A stretch of 64,000 nt of DNA from Bittarella massiliensis (ex Durand et al. 2017) (GTDB lineage Bacteria > Bacillota > Clostridia > Oscillospirales > Ruminococcaceae): contig NZ_LN908977.1 in assembly GCF_001486165.1 (NCBI RefSeq), positions 629,621-693,620 on the forward strand, given 5' to 3'. The notes below the pieces were generated by a model, which saw only the letters and a program-made list of their open reading frames with translations, was not told where the DNA came from and did not search any database. The position numbers were made by a program, and so were the translations under genes. Shown one piece after another: positions 42,585 through 50,814 of this stretch (the first letter of the stretch is position 1; each line of letters starts with the position of its first letter).

Positions 42585-44531
42585 ATGAACGATTTTCTGC
42601 CCATCAGCCGCGCCGAGATGGAGGAGCGGGGATGGACCCAGCCCGACTTTGTCTACATCTGCGGCGACAGCTATATCGACCACCCCAGTTTTGGCTGCGC
42701 CATCATCACCCGGGTGCTGGAGAGCGCCGGCTACAAGGTGGCGATCCTCTCCCAGCCGGATGTGGAGGAGGACGCCCCCTTCACCCAGTTCGGCCGGCCC
42801 CGCCTGGGCTTTCTCATCTCGGCGGGGAACGTGGACTCGATGGTCAACCACTACACCGTGGCCAAAAAGCGCCGCGCCACCGACTTTTACACCGCCGGCG
42901 GGGTGATGGGCAAGCGCCCCGACCGGGCCACTATCGTCTACTCCAACATCGTCCGCCGCCTCTATCCCGAGGCGCCCATCCTCATCGGCGGGGTGGAGGC
43001 ATCCATGCGCCGCTTCGCTCACTACGACTACTGGGACAACGCCGTTCGCCCCAGCATCCTGCAGGACGCAAAGGCCGATCTGCTCCTCTACGGCATGGGG
43101 GAACACCAAATCGTCGAGGTGGCCGACCGCCTGGCGGCGGGGGAGCCGGTGACGGCCATCCGGGACGTGCGGGGCACCTGCTATTTTGCCGACCGGAGCG
43201 AGCTGCCCGACGGCTATGTGGAGTGCGCCAGCTTTGAAAAGGTGCGGGAGAACAAGCGCAGCTATGCCAAGGCCCAGGCCATTCAGTACAACGAGTGCGA
43301 CTGCGCCACCGGCCACCTGCTGGTGCAAAAGCACGGCGACCGGGTGCTGGTGGCGACGCCTCCCTCCCGCCCCCTGGCGAGGGAGGAGCTGGACCGGGTC
43401 TATTCGCTGCCCTACCAGCGCACCTACCACCCCGTCTACGAGGCGCTTGGCGGGGTGCCCGCCATTGCGGAGGTGGAGTTCTCCATCATCCACAACCGGG
43501 GCTGCTTCGGCGGCTGCAACTTCTGCGCCATCGCCGTCCACCAGGGGCGGCACGTCACCAGCCGCTCGGCCGAGTCGGTGCTGGAGGAGGCGGAGCGGAT
43601 GACCCACAACCCCCGCTTCAAGGGGTATATCCACGACGTGGGGGGACCCACCGCCAACTTCCGCGGCCCCTCCTGCGACGGGCAGCTGGAGCGGGGGATG
43701 TGCAAAAACGGCCGCAAGTGCCTGGCCCCCACCCCCTGCCCCAAACTCAAGGTCGACCACCGGGAGTACGACGACATCCTGGAGCGGATGCGCCGGATCC
43801 CCGGCATCAAAAAGGTGTTTGTCCGCTCGGGCATCCGCTTTGATTACCTGAACCTGGACAGGGACCAGACCTTTTTTGACCATCTGGTGAAATACCATGT
43901 CTCCGGCCAGTTGAAGGTGGCCCCCGAAAACTGCAGCGACCGGGTGCTGCGGGCCATGGGCAAGCCGGGCATTGCCAGCTACCGCAAGTTCCAGCGGGCC
44001 TTCTACCAAAAGACCAAGCAGATCGGCAAGAAGCAGTACCTGGTGCCCTATCTCATGAGTTCCCACCCGGGCAGCGGGCTCAAAGAGGCCATCGACCTGG
44101 CCCTCTTTTTGAAGGAGGAGGGGCTGCGCCCCCAGCAGGTGCAGGACTTTTACCCCACCCCCTTCTCCATCTCCACCTGCATGTACTACACCGGGATGGA
44201 CCCCTTTACCCTGGAGGAGATCTACGTGGCCACCGACCCCCACGAAAAGGCCATGCAGCGGGCGCTGATCCAGTATTTCCTGCCCCAAAACCAGCAGTTG
44301 GTGCTGGAGGCGCTCAAGCGGGCGGGCCGCTGGGACCTCATCGGCTTTGGGCCCGAGTGCCTGGTCAAGCCCGACGCCAAGACCGCCGCCGCCCTGCGGG
44401 CGCGCCGGCAGGCCCAGGGGGAGAAGCGGGGCCAGAGCAGGCGGCCGGCCGGCCGCCAGAAGGGAGGGCGTGAGCCGTGGCACAGCGCAAAACCGTCCGC
44501 AGGACGACCAAAAAGCAAAAAGAAAAGATAA
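42585..44531 (+). CDS. YgiQ-family radical SAM protein
   Basis: A 648-residue radical SAM enzyme of the YgiQ (UPF0313) family. An N-terminal cobalamin-binding-like Rossmann half (FVYICGDSYIDHPSFGCAII; LGFLISAGNVDSMVNHYT) precedes the radical SAM barrel with cluster motif RGCFGGCNFCAI near residue 305 (CxxxCxxC). A conserved GPTANFRGPSCD then C/C-rich CLAPTPCPKLKVDH segment follows near 365-390, and PHPGSGL-like SSHPGSGLKEAI near 490. A basic unstructured tail (RRQAQGEKRGQSRRPAGRQ) ends it. The biochemical role is not established. Its 3' end overlaps the MBL gene by 55 bases in another frame. Confidence 0.9.
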   Translation: MNDFLPISRAEMEERGWTQPDFVYICGDSYIDHPSFGCAIITRVLESAGYKVAILSQPDVEEDAPFTQFGRPRLGFLISAGNVDSMVNHYTVAKKRRATDFYTAGGVMGKRPDRATIVYSNIVRRLYPEAPILIGGVEASMRRFAHYDYWDNAVRPSILQDAKADLLLYGMGEHQIVEVADRLAAGEPVTAIRDVRGTCYFADRSELPDGYVECASFEKVRENKRSYAKAQAIQYNECDCATGHLLVQKHGDRVLVATPPSRPLAREELDRVYSLPYQRTYHPVYEALGGVPAIAEVEFSIIHNRGCFGGCNFCAIAVHQGRHVTSRSAESVLEEAERMTHNPRFKGYIHDVGGPTANFRGPSCDGQLERGMCKNGRKCLAPTPCPKLKVDHREYDDILERMRRIPGIKKVFVRSGIRFDYLNLDRDQTFFDHLVKYHVSGQLKVAPENCSDRVLRAMGKPGIASYRKFQRAFYQKTKQIGKKQYLVPYLMSSHPGSGLKEAIDLALFLKEEGLRPQQVQDFYPTPFSISTCMYYTGMDPFTLEEIYVATDPHEKAMQRALIQYFLPQNQQLVLEALKRAGRWDLIGFGPECLVKPDAKTAAALRARRQAQGEKRGQSRRPAGRQKGGREPWHSAKPSAGRPKSKKKR

Positions 44532-45451
44532 AAAAGGCCCTGTTGGGGGTGCTGGTCAGCCTGGTGGCCCTGGTGCTGGTGGTGCTGGGGGTGGACCCGG
44601 AGTGGCTGGGCGCCATCCCCGGCGGGAACGACCTGTTGACCAGCCTCGGTCTCTCGGACATCTCCATCCCCGAGGGGGAGGCATCGGTCCACTTCATCGA
44701 CGTGGGGCAGGGGGACGCCTCCCTCATCCTGGTGGACGGGCACGCCGTCCTCATCGACGGGGGCGAAAACGACAAGGGCGACACGGTGGTGAACTACCTA
44801 AAAAACCAGGGGGTGGAAAAGCTCGACCTCATCGTCGCCACCCATCCCCATTCCGACCACATCGGCGGGCTGGACGTGGTGATGGCCGCCATCCCCACCG
44901 ACACCCTGCTGATGCCCCGTCTGCCCCAGACCCAGCTGCCCACCACCAAGACCTACAAAGACCTGCTCACCCAGGCGGCCGAGAGCCAGGTCAAGGTGGT
45001 GTACAGCGAGCCGGGACAGCAGCTCACCTACGGCGACGGCCGGCTGACGGTGCTGGGGCCGCTGGAGGGGTATGACGACCTGAACGACACCTCGGCCGTG
45101 GTCCTCTTTCGCTACGGCAGCCAGCGCTTCCTCTTTACCGGGGACATGGAGACAAAGGCCGAAAAGGACCTGCTGGAGGAGTACGGGGCCGGAGAGCTTG
45201 GGGCCCAGGTGCTCAAACTGGGGCACCACGGCAGCAGCACCAGCACCTCGGCGGCCTTTTTGGACAGGGTGGACCCCGAGATCGCCGTGGCCTGTGTGGG
45301 GGCGGGCAACTCCTACGGCCACCCCCACCAGGAGACGGTGGACCTGCTGGCCAATCGGGGCGTCCGCTTTTTGCGCACCGACCTAAACGGCACCATCGTC
45401 TTTTCCACCGACGGCAGCAATCTGGATGTCGTCTGCCAGAAGGGGGAGTGA
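44477..45451 (+). CDS. ComEC/Rec2-like MBL-fold protein, membrane-anchored
   Basis: A 324-residue protein with a basic N-terminus, one transmembrane helix (about 22-43, ALLGVLVSLVALVLVVLGV) and an extracytoplasmic metallo-beta-lactamase domain. The domain shows VHFIDVGQGDASLI near 70, ATHPHSDHIGG (HxHxDH) near 121, LFTGDME near 215, KLGHHGS near 245 and NSYGHPHQE near 275. It resembles the hydrolase domain of ComEC, which degrades one DNA strand during uptake, but lacks the competence channel. GTG 44477 is preceded by GGGAGGG. A DUF3006 gene follows five bases after the stop, a common pairing. Nuclease or phosphodiesterase activity is inference. Confidence 0.88.
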   Translation: MAQRKTVRRTTKKQKEKIKKALLGVLVSLVALVLVVLGVDPEWLGAIPGGNDLLTSLGLSDISIPEGEASVHFIDVGQGDASLILVDGHAVLIDGGENDKGDTVVNYLKNQGVEKLDLIVATHPHSDHIGGLDVVMAAIPTDTLLMPRLPQTQLPTTKTYKDLLTQAAESQVKVVYSEPGQQLTYGDGRLTVLGPLEGYDDLNDTSAVVLFRYGSQRFLFTGDMETKAEKDLLEEYGAGELGAQVLKLGHHGSSTSTSAAFLDRVDPEIAVACVGAGNSYGHPHQETVDLLANRGVRFLRTDLNGTIVFSTDGSNLDVVCQKGE

Positions 45452-45455
45452 GGGG

Positions 45456-45671
45456 ATGTTTTACAGTGTGGACCGCATCGAGGGCCCCCTCGCCGTTTTG
45501 CAGGACGACGAGGGCGAAAACCGCACCGTCCCCCTGGCGGAGCTGCCGGAGGGCCTGCGGGAGGGGGACGTCCTCTGCCGGGAGGGGGAGAGCTGGCGCC
45601 CCGCCCCGGAGGAGCGGGACCGCCGCCGCGCCGAATTGCAGGCGCTGCTGGACCGGCTGACCGGAAAATAG
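45456..45671 (+). CDS. DUF3006 small protein
   Basis: A 71-residue acidic protein (FYSVDRIEGPLAVLQDDEG, then VPLAELPEGLREGDVL) typical of DUF3006, a small beta-barrel-like domain usually encoded next to ComEC-like MBL hydrolases. GAGGGG lies directly before ATG 45456. The function is unknown; a regulatory or inhibitory partner of the hydrolase is plausible. Confidence 0.85.
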   Translation: MFYSVDRIEGPLAVLQDDEGENRTVPLAELPEGLREGDVLCREGESWRPAPEERDRRRAELQALLDRLTGK

Positions 45672-45678
45672 CGGATGT

Positions 45679-45712
45679 GGGAGGGAGCAGGTTTTCTGCT
45701 CCCTCCCTTTTT
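45679..45712 (+). terminator. Terminator after DUF3006 gene
   Basis: GGGAGGGAGCAG pairs perfectly with CTGCTCCCTCCC around GTTTT, then TTTTT. Confidence 0.95.
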
Positions 45713-45794
45713 GCCGCTGACTTTTGTCGGGAGAGGTGCTATAGTGAAAGGGGAAAGGGACGCGGTCTGTAAAGGGAGAGGGGAGGCGGCTCGG

Positions 45795-46118
45795 ATGGAG
45801 AGAAAACCGCTGCAAAAACAGCCGGACAGAGCTTTTTTGCAGTTTGCCAGGTGGGTGTCGGGCGCCCCCTTCTTCGGGCTGGCCGCCGCCTGTGGGGCCG
45901 CTGCCGTCTTGCTGCTGCGGGGTGGGGAGTGGTCGCTGTCCACAGCCCTCTACCTCGCCGTCCCCCTGGCGGGGATGCTGGTACTCTACGGCGTTTTGGC
46001 GGCCGTCGCCAAGGCCCGGTACGGCCTGAAGATCCCCCTTCTTCCCCGGGTGCTGCGGCTGCCCGCCCTGCTCCTGGCGGCGGCGCTGGCTGCCCTCTGC
46101 ATTGCCCTGGCCCGCTGA
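45795..46118 (+). CDS. Hypothetical small membrane protein
   Basis: A 107-residue protein with a basic N-terminal 20 residues and three hydrophobic helices (about 26-46, 52-74 and 88-107). No recognised domain. A candidate promoter CTGACT (45717-45722), 17-base spacer, TATAGT (45740-45745) and GGGGAGG eight bases before ATG 45795 support expression. It lies between two terminators, so it is a single-gene unit. Confidence 0.6.
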   Translation: MERKPLQKQPDRAFLQFARWVSGAPFFGLAAACGAAAVLLLRGGEWSLSTALYLAVPLAGMLVLYGVLAAVAKARYGLKIPLLPRVLRLPALLLAAALAALCIALAR

Positions 46119-46169
46119 AAAGAGGGGAGAGGGCGGAGCGATGGAAGCAAACGAAAAAAAGAAATTCTC

Positions 46170-46214
46170 GCCGTCGGCCTTTTTAAGAAAAGGGCCGGCG
46201 GCTGTTTTCTTTTC
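46170..46214 (+). terminator. Terminator after small membrane protein
   Basis: GCCGTCGGCCTTTT pairs with AAAAGGGCCGGCGGC around TAAG, then a T-rich tail (TGTTTTCTTTTC). Confidence 0.85.
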
Positions 46215-46367
46215 TTCCCCCTGTTTTTTCGCCGGGGGCTTGCAATGGAGAGAGATTGTGATACCATAGAGGTAAATTGAACTATATCATTTCGACAGAG
46301 GCAGCCCAGAAAAGGGAAGGGCCGCCCTGCCGTCTGCGCCGGGGCGCAGCGAAAGGAATGGGGTTTT

Positions 46368-47207
46368 ATGAGAGAGATCGAAGCTGCCCGGATCACCCAG
46401 GTGGTCAAGCGCCTCTGCATCGAGGCCAACTGCCGTCTGCCGGAGGATGTGCAGGAGCGCATCCGCGCCTGCCGCGCCTGCGAGGACGGGGAGACCGCCT
46501 GCGGCATCCTGGACAAGATCATCCAAAACTACGAGATCGCCGGGGCCGAAGGGGTGCCCATCTGCCAGGACACCGGCATGGCCTGCGTCTTTTTGAAGAT
46601 CGGGCAGGAGGTCCACATTGCCGGCGACCTGCGCGCGGCGGTGGACGAGGGGGTGCGCCAGGGGTACGCCGAGGGGCGGCTGCGCAAATCGGTGGTGCGC
46701 GACCCGCTGGACCGGGTCAACACCGGGGACAACACCCCGGCCCTCCTCTACTGCGAGCTGGTGCCCGGCGAACAGATCGAAATCACCGTGGCCCCCAAGG
46801 GCTTTGGCAGCGAGAACATGAGCCAAATCAAGATGCTCAAGCCCTCCGACGGGCTGGACGGGGTGCGCGACTTCGTGTTGCAGGTGGTGGAGGACGCCGG
46901 CCCCAACCCCTGCCCCCCCATCGTGGTGGGAGTAGGGGTCGGCGGCAGCTTTGACAAGGCCGCCCTGCTGGCCAAACAGGCCCTGATGCGGCCCCTCGAC
47001 CAGCGCAGCCAAAGCCCCTTCTACGCCGGGCTCGAGGAGGAGCTGCTGGAAAAAATCAACCAAAAGGGGATCGGACCCCAGGGCTTTGGGGGCAAGACCA
47101 CCGCCCTGGCCGTCAACATCGAGACCATGCCCACCCACATTGCCGGGCTGCCCTGCGCGGTGAACATCAACTGCCACGTGACCCGCCACAAGACGGAGGT
47201 GCTTTGA
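46368..47207 (+). CDS. Class I fumarase-type hydro-lyase, alpha subunit (candidate mesaconase)
   Basis: A 279-residue Fe-S hydro-lyase subunit of the TtdA/FumA N-terminal type. Cluster and substrate segments: PICQDTGMACVF near residue 64, VNTGDNTPALLYCELVPGEQ near 115, FGSENMSQIKMLKPSDG near 146, GVGVGGSFDKAALLAKQALMRPL near 190 and a C-terminal NINCHVTRHK. Cys residues in these segments fit the cluster ligands. It pairs with the beta subunit one base downstream. Sequence alone says fumarase/tartrate dehydratase. Directly upstream of the glutamate mutase genes, a mesaconate hydratase (S-citramalate forming) is at least as likely, because the methylaspartate pathway needs this Fe-S type enzyme and none other is present in the cluster. 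Confidence 0.88.
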   Translation: MREIEAARITQVVKRLCIEANCRLPEDVQERIRACRACEDGETACGILDKIIQNYEIAGAEGVPICQDTGMACVFLKIGQEVHIAGDLRAAVDEGVRQGYAEGRLRKSVVRDPLDRVNTGDNTPALLYCELVPGEQIEITVAPKGFGSENMSQIKMLKPSDGLDGVRDFVLQVVEDAGPNPCPPIVVGVGVGGSFDKAALLAKQALMRPLDQRSQSPFYAGLEEELLEKINQKGIGPQGFGGKTTALAVNIETMPTHIAGLPCAVNINCHVTRHKTEVL

Positions 47208-47208
47208 G

Positions 47209-47772
47209 ATGGAGAAGAAGATCACCACCCCCCTGACCCGCGAAGCCGCCCGCCAGCTGCGCTGCGGCGAGAGCGTCCTCATCAGCGGGGTCATCTACAC
47301 CGCCCGCGACGCCGCCCACAAGCGGCTGGTGGAGCTGGCCGAAAAGGGCGACCCCCTGCCCTTTGATATCGAAAACGCCACCATCTACTACGTGGGGCCC
47401 ACCCCCGCCCAGGAGGGCCGCCCCATCGGCTCGGCCGGCCCCACCACCAGTTACCGGATGGACGCCTATTCCCCCACCCTCATCGCCCTGGGCGAGACCG
47501 GGATGATCGGCAAGGGGAAGCGGGGCCCCGAGGTGATCGCCGCCATGAAGGAGCACGGCGCGGTCTACTTTGGGGCCATCGGCGGGGCGGGGGCCCTGCT
47601 GGCCCGCTGCGTCAAGAAGGCCGAGATCGTGGCCTACGAGGACCTGGGGGCCGAGGCCGTCCGCCGGTTGGAGGTGGAGGATTTCCCCGCCGTGGTGGTC
47701 ATCGACTCCACCGGCAAAAACCTCTATGAGACCGGGCGGGCGGAGTACCTGGCCGCTCGCGACGGAAAGTGA
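47209..47772 (+). CDS. Class I fumarase-type hydro-lyase, beta subunit (candidate mesaconase)
   Basis: A 187-residue beta subunit (FumA C-terminal/TtdB type). Motifs: SGVIYTARDAAHKRL near residue 29, YVGPTPAQEGRPIGSAGPTTSYRMD (seen as YVGPTPA and GSAGPTTSYRMD) near 60-85, IGKGKRG near 103 and YFGAIGGAGALLA near 120. These form the substrate-binding swivel domain that closes over the Fe-S cluster of the alpha subunit. It starts one base after the alpha stop, so the two are produced together. The following GntR gene starts 28 bases later and is likely in the same transcript. Confidence 0.88.
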   Translation: MEKKITTPLTREAARQLRCGESVLISGVIYTARDAAHKRLVELAEKGDPLPFDIENATIYYVGPTPAQEGRPIGSAGPTTSYRMDAYSPTLIALGETGMIGKGKRGPEVIAAMKEHGAVYFGAIGGAGALLARCVKKAEIVAYEDLGAEAVRRLEVEDFPAVVVIDSTGKNLYETGRAEYLAARDGK

Positions 47773-47800
47773 GACAGCGAAAAAGGGGAGGAGGACGCCC

Positions 47801-48784
47801 ATGGAGATAGAGCTCAGGCAGGGGAACCAGGTCCCCGTCTACCGCCAGATCGCCGAGGCCGTCGCCGGCCAGATCGCCGATGGCCGGCTGGCCCCCGGCG
47901 ACAAACTGCCCACCGTCCGCCAGCTGGCCGAGGAGACCGGCCTGGCCCAGGGGACCGTCAAGCACGCCTACGACGAGCTGGAAAAAGAGGGGCTCATCGA
48001 GATGGTGCAGGGCCGGGGGACCTTTGTCCGGGGGCGGGAGGAGAGCGCCTCCGGCGGCCGCAAGGATTTGGCGATGGCGGCCATCGACGCCCTGCTGGAC
48101 CGGATGGAGGAGTTGGGCTTTTCCAGCCGGGAGAGCGAGATCTTCTTCTCCCTCAAGCTGCGGGAGCGGGAAGAGGGGTATGAGCAGGTGCGGCTGGCCC
48201 TGGTGGACTGCAACACCGAGGCCCTCTCCCAGATGGCCGACCAGCTCTCCCGGGTGGCGGACGTGGACGTCTACCAGTTCCTGCTGGGCGACGTGCTGGA
48301 CGCCCCCTACAAAATCGGCGACCACGAGGACTTGGTCATCACCACCTCCACCCACTTCCACCAGCTCTCCCAGGCGGTGGGAGGGCGCTGCCGGCTGGTG
48401 CGGGTGGTGCTCTCCCCCTCCAACCAGACCCTGACCGCCCTGGCCCGCGCCCCGGAGGAGGGGCGAGTGGGCATCCTCACCGCCAGCGACAAGTTCGGGC
48501 GGATCATTCGCCGCAGCTGCACCGCCCTGGGGATCGACAGCGGCCGGGTGGACGCCCGCCTCTTCGGCGAGGAGGGGGTGCGGTCCTTTGTGGAGGGACA
48601 CCCCGTCCTCATCCTCCCCCCCAACTACAACCGCTTCTGCTCAAAGGAGGAGGGGGAGTGGGTGCGCGCCGCCGCCCGGGCCGGGCAGACGGTCATCCGC
48701 TACGACTACCTGGTGGACGGCGGCTCCCTCCTCGCCATTGAGGAGCAGATCGAAGAGGTGCGCCGGGGCAAAAAGGGCCGCTAA
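47801..48784 (+). CDS. GntR-family transcriptional regulator
   Basis: A 327-residue regulator. The N-terminal GntR winged helix (residues about 8-75; VPVYRQIAEAVAGQIADGRL, GDKLPTVRQLAEETGLAQGTV) is YtrA-like. The C-terminal 240 residues are not the FadR or HutC fold but resemble a receptor-type Rossmann domain (GVRSFVEGHPVLILPPNYN; VGILTASDKFG), so a small-molecule effector is likely. AGGGGAGGAGG precedes ATG 47801. Placed between the hydro-lyase genes and glutamate mutase, it is the obvious candidate to sense a pathway intermediate such as glutamate, mesaconate or citramalate. Confidence 0.88.
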   Translation: MEIELRQGNQVPVYRQIAEAVAGQIADGRLAPGDKLPTVRQLAEETGLAQGTVKHAYDELEKEGLIEMVQGRGTFVRGREESASGGRKDLAMAAIDALLDRMEELGFSSRESEIFFSLKLREREEGYEQVRLALVDCNTEALSQMADQLSRVADVDVYQFLLGDVLDAPYKIGDHEDLVITTSTHFHQLSQAVGGRCRLVRVVLSPSNQTLTALARAPEEGRVGILTASDKFGRIIRRSCTALGIDSGRVDARLFGEEGVRSFVEGHPVLILPPNYNRFCSKEEGEWVRAAARAGQTVIRYDYLVDGGSLLAIEEQIEEVRRGKKGR

Positions 48785-48800
48785 AGACGGTTTTAAAGAA

Positions 48801-48838
48801 AAAGAGGGAAATGAACTAGTTCATTTCCCTCTTTTTTT
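48801..48838. terminator. Perfect 34-bp palindrome acting as terminator after GntR gene
   Basis: AAAGAGGGAAATGAACT (48801-48817) is followed without gap by its exact complement (48818-48834) and four more T. As RNA it folds to a 15-pair stem with a CTAG loop and U-tail. Because it lies between the GntR gene and the mutase promoter, it could double as a DNA-binding site. Confidence 0.9.
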
Positions 48839-48923
48839 GCGTATAGATGGAGAAACATCCAAATTAGCCAAAAGAAAGCCGGGATTTTCTCCCTTATTCT
48901 CCGGAAAAAGGGAGGCGATTCGG

Positions 48924-48952
48924 TTGATTTATGATATATAACAATATATATT
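48924..48952 (+). promoter_or_regulatory. Promoter of the glutamate mutase operon
   Basis: TTGATT at 48924-48929, 17-base spacer, TATATT at 48947-48952, inside a markedly AT-rich stretch (48925-48985) that contrasts with the GC-rich genes. Alternating TATA runs here include several short inverted repeats that could serve a GntR dimer. The promoter separates the mutase genes from the hydro-lyase/GntR unit. Confidence 0.7.
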
Positions 48953-48996
48953 ATAGATATAGTTCAAATCAAATTTGCGAAAGCAAGGGGTGCGAA

Positions 48997-49410
48997 ATGG
49001 AACAGAAAACTTTGGTCATCGGGGTGATCGGGGCGGACGTCCACGCCGTGGGCATCAAGATCCTCGACCACGCGTTCACCGACGCGGGGTTCAATGTCAT
49101 CAACCTGGGGGTCATGGTCTCGCAGGAGGAGTACATTGCCGCTGCCATCGAGTCGGATGCAGACGCCATCGTGGTCTCCTCCCTCTACGGGCACGGCGAG
49201 CTGGACTGCCGGGGCCTGCGCCAGAAGTGCGACGAGGCGGGGCTGGAGGGCATCCTCCTCTACGTGGGGGGGAACATCGTGGTGGGCAAGCAGCCCTTTG
49301 AGGGCGTGGAGCGCCGGTTTTTGGCCATGGGCTTTGACCGGGTCTTTCCCCCGGGCACCTCGCCGGAGACCACCATCGCCTCCCTCAAAAAAGACCTGGG
49401 CGTCGAGTGA
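48997..49410 (+). CDS. glmS: Methylaspartate (glutamate) mutase, S subunit (B12-binding)
   Basis: A 137-residue cobalamin-binding subunit of glutamate mutase. The B12 signature is [12 protein letters not shown] near residue 12 (DxHxxG, the His that ligates cobalt), followed by [10 protein letters not shown] near 60 and [11 protein letters not shown] near 92. It pairs with the E subunit to isomerise L-glutamate to (2S,3S)-3-methylaspartate. Start 48997 follows AAGGGGTG. The symbol glmS here is the mutase subunit (also mutS), not glucosamine synthase. First gene of the operon. Confidence 0.96.
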   Translation: MEQKTLVIGVIGADVHAVGIKILDHAFTDAGFNVINLGVMVSQEEYIAAAIESDADAIVVSSLYGHGELDCRGLRQKCDEAGLEGILLYVGGNIVVGKQPFEGVERRFLAMGFDRVFPPGTSPETTIASLKKDLGVE

Positions 49411-49425
49411 GAGGGTGAGGGAGCG

Positions 49426-50814
49426 ATGCGACCGATCCTCTTGATCGACTTTGGAAGTACATACACCAAGGTGACCGCCGTCGACGTGGACGCGCCCGCC
49501 CTGCTGGGCACCGCCTCCAGCTACACCACCGTGCAGACCGACGTGGGGGAGGGGCTCGCGCGGGCGGTGGCGCAGCTGGAAGGGCAGACCGGCAAGCTGG
49601 ACTACGCCGAGCGCTACGCCTGCTCCTCCGCCGCCGGCGGACTGCGGATGGTCACCTGCGGGCTGGTGCCCGAGCTGACGGCCGAGGCCGCCAAGCAGGC
49701 CAGCCTGGGGGCGGGGGCCAAGGTGGTGGGGGTCTACTCCTACCAGCTCACCGAGGACGACCTGGACGAGATCGCCGCCGCCCGGCCCGACATCGTCCTC
49801 CTCACCGGGGGGACCGACGGGGGGAACCGGGACTGCATCCTCCACAACGCGGAGATGCTGGCCGGGGTCCCCGGCGACTTCCCGGTGGTGGTGGCGGGGA
49901 ACCGCGCCGCCGCCCGCGGCTGCCAGCGGCTGCTGGCCCAAAAGGAGACCCTGCTGTGCGAAAATGTGATGCCCCGCTTCGGGGTGCTCAACATCGATCC
50001 CGCACAGCAGAAGATCCGCGACATCTTCCTCGACCGCATCATCCGGGCCAAGGGGCTCTCCCAGGCCTCGGAGCTGGTCTCGGGCATCCTCATGCCCACC
50101 CCCTCGGCGATGCTGGCCGCCATGACATTGCTGGCCGACGGCCTTGAGGGGGAGCCCGGCATCGGCGAACTGCTGGCGGTCGACCTGGGGGGCGCCACCA
50201 CCGACGTCTACTCCATTGCCAGCGGGATGCCCAAGCAGCTGGACACCGTCTACAAGGGGCTGCCCGAGCCCTACGCCAAGCGGACGGTGGAGGGGGACAT
50301 CGGCATGCGATACAGCATCCACGGCATCCTCGAGGCCGCCGGGCTGGACCGGGTGGCCCAGCTGGCCGAACTCCCCCCCGAGACGGTGCGGCAGATGGTG
50401 GAGGACCTGGCCGCACACACCGACAAACTGCCCGACAGCGCGGCGGGCCGACAGCTCGATTTTGCCCTGGCGTCCCTGGCGGTGGAGACCGCTGTGGCCC
50501 GCCACGCCGGCACCATCGAGCAGACCTACACCCCGGTGGGGCTGACCTACGTGCAGACCGGCAAGGACCTGAGCGACGTGCGGCGGATCATCGCCACCGG
50601 CGGCGCCCTCATCCACGCCCCCCGGCCGGAGGAGGCGGTGCGGCACGCCCTTTGGAGCCCGGCCGACCCCATCTCCCTGCGGCCCAAACAGGCGCAGGTG
50701 TGGGTGGACAGACACTACATCCTGGCGGCCATGGGCCTGTTGGCCGAACACCACCCCAAAGCCGCTTTACAGATGATGAAGAGGGAGTTGACCTGCGATG
50801 GAAATTCAAAATAA
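49426..50814 (+). CDS. glmL: MutL/GlmL glutamate mutase accessory ATPase-like protein
   Basis: A 462-residue protein of the MutL/GlmL family encoded between the two mutase subunits in clostridia. It has an ASKHA (actin/Hsp70-like) fold: phosphate-1 loop [15 protein letters not shown] at the N-terminus, [10 protein letters not shown] near 125 and phosphate-2 loop [14 protein letters not shown] near 248. The likely role is reactivating mutase by exchanging damaged cobalamin, by analogy with diol dehydratase reactivases; this is not proven. It starts 15 bases after glmS and overlaps glmE by 17 bases. Confidence 0.93.
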   Translation: MRPILLIDFGSTYTKVTAVDVDAPALLGTASSYTTVQTDVGEGLARAVAQLEGQTGKLDYAERYACSSAAGGLRMVTCGLVPELTAEAAKQASLGAGAKVVGVYSYQLTEDDLDEIAAARPDIVLLTGGTDGGNRDCILHNAEMLAGVPGDFPVVVAGNRAAARGCQRLLAQKETLLCENVMPRFGVLNIDPAQQKIRDIFLDRIIRAKGLSQASELVSGILMPTPSAMLAAMTLLADGLEGEPGIGELLAVDLGGATTDVYSIASGMPKQLDTVYKGLPEPYAKRTVEGDIGMRYSIHGILEAAGLDRVAQLAELPPETVRQMVEDLAAHTDKLPDSAAGRQLDFALASLAVETAVARHAGTIEQTYTPVGLTYVQTGKDLSDVRRIIATGGALIHAPRPEEAVRHALWSPADPISLRPKQAQVWVDRHYILAAMGLLAEHHPKAALQMMKRELTCDGNSK

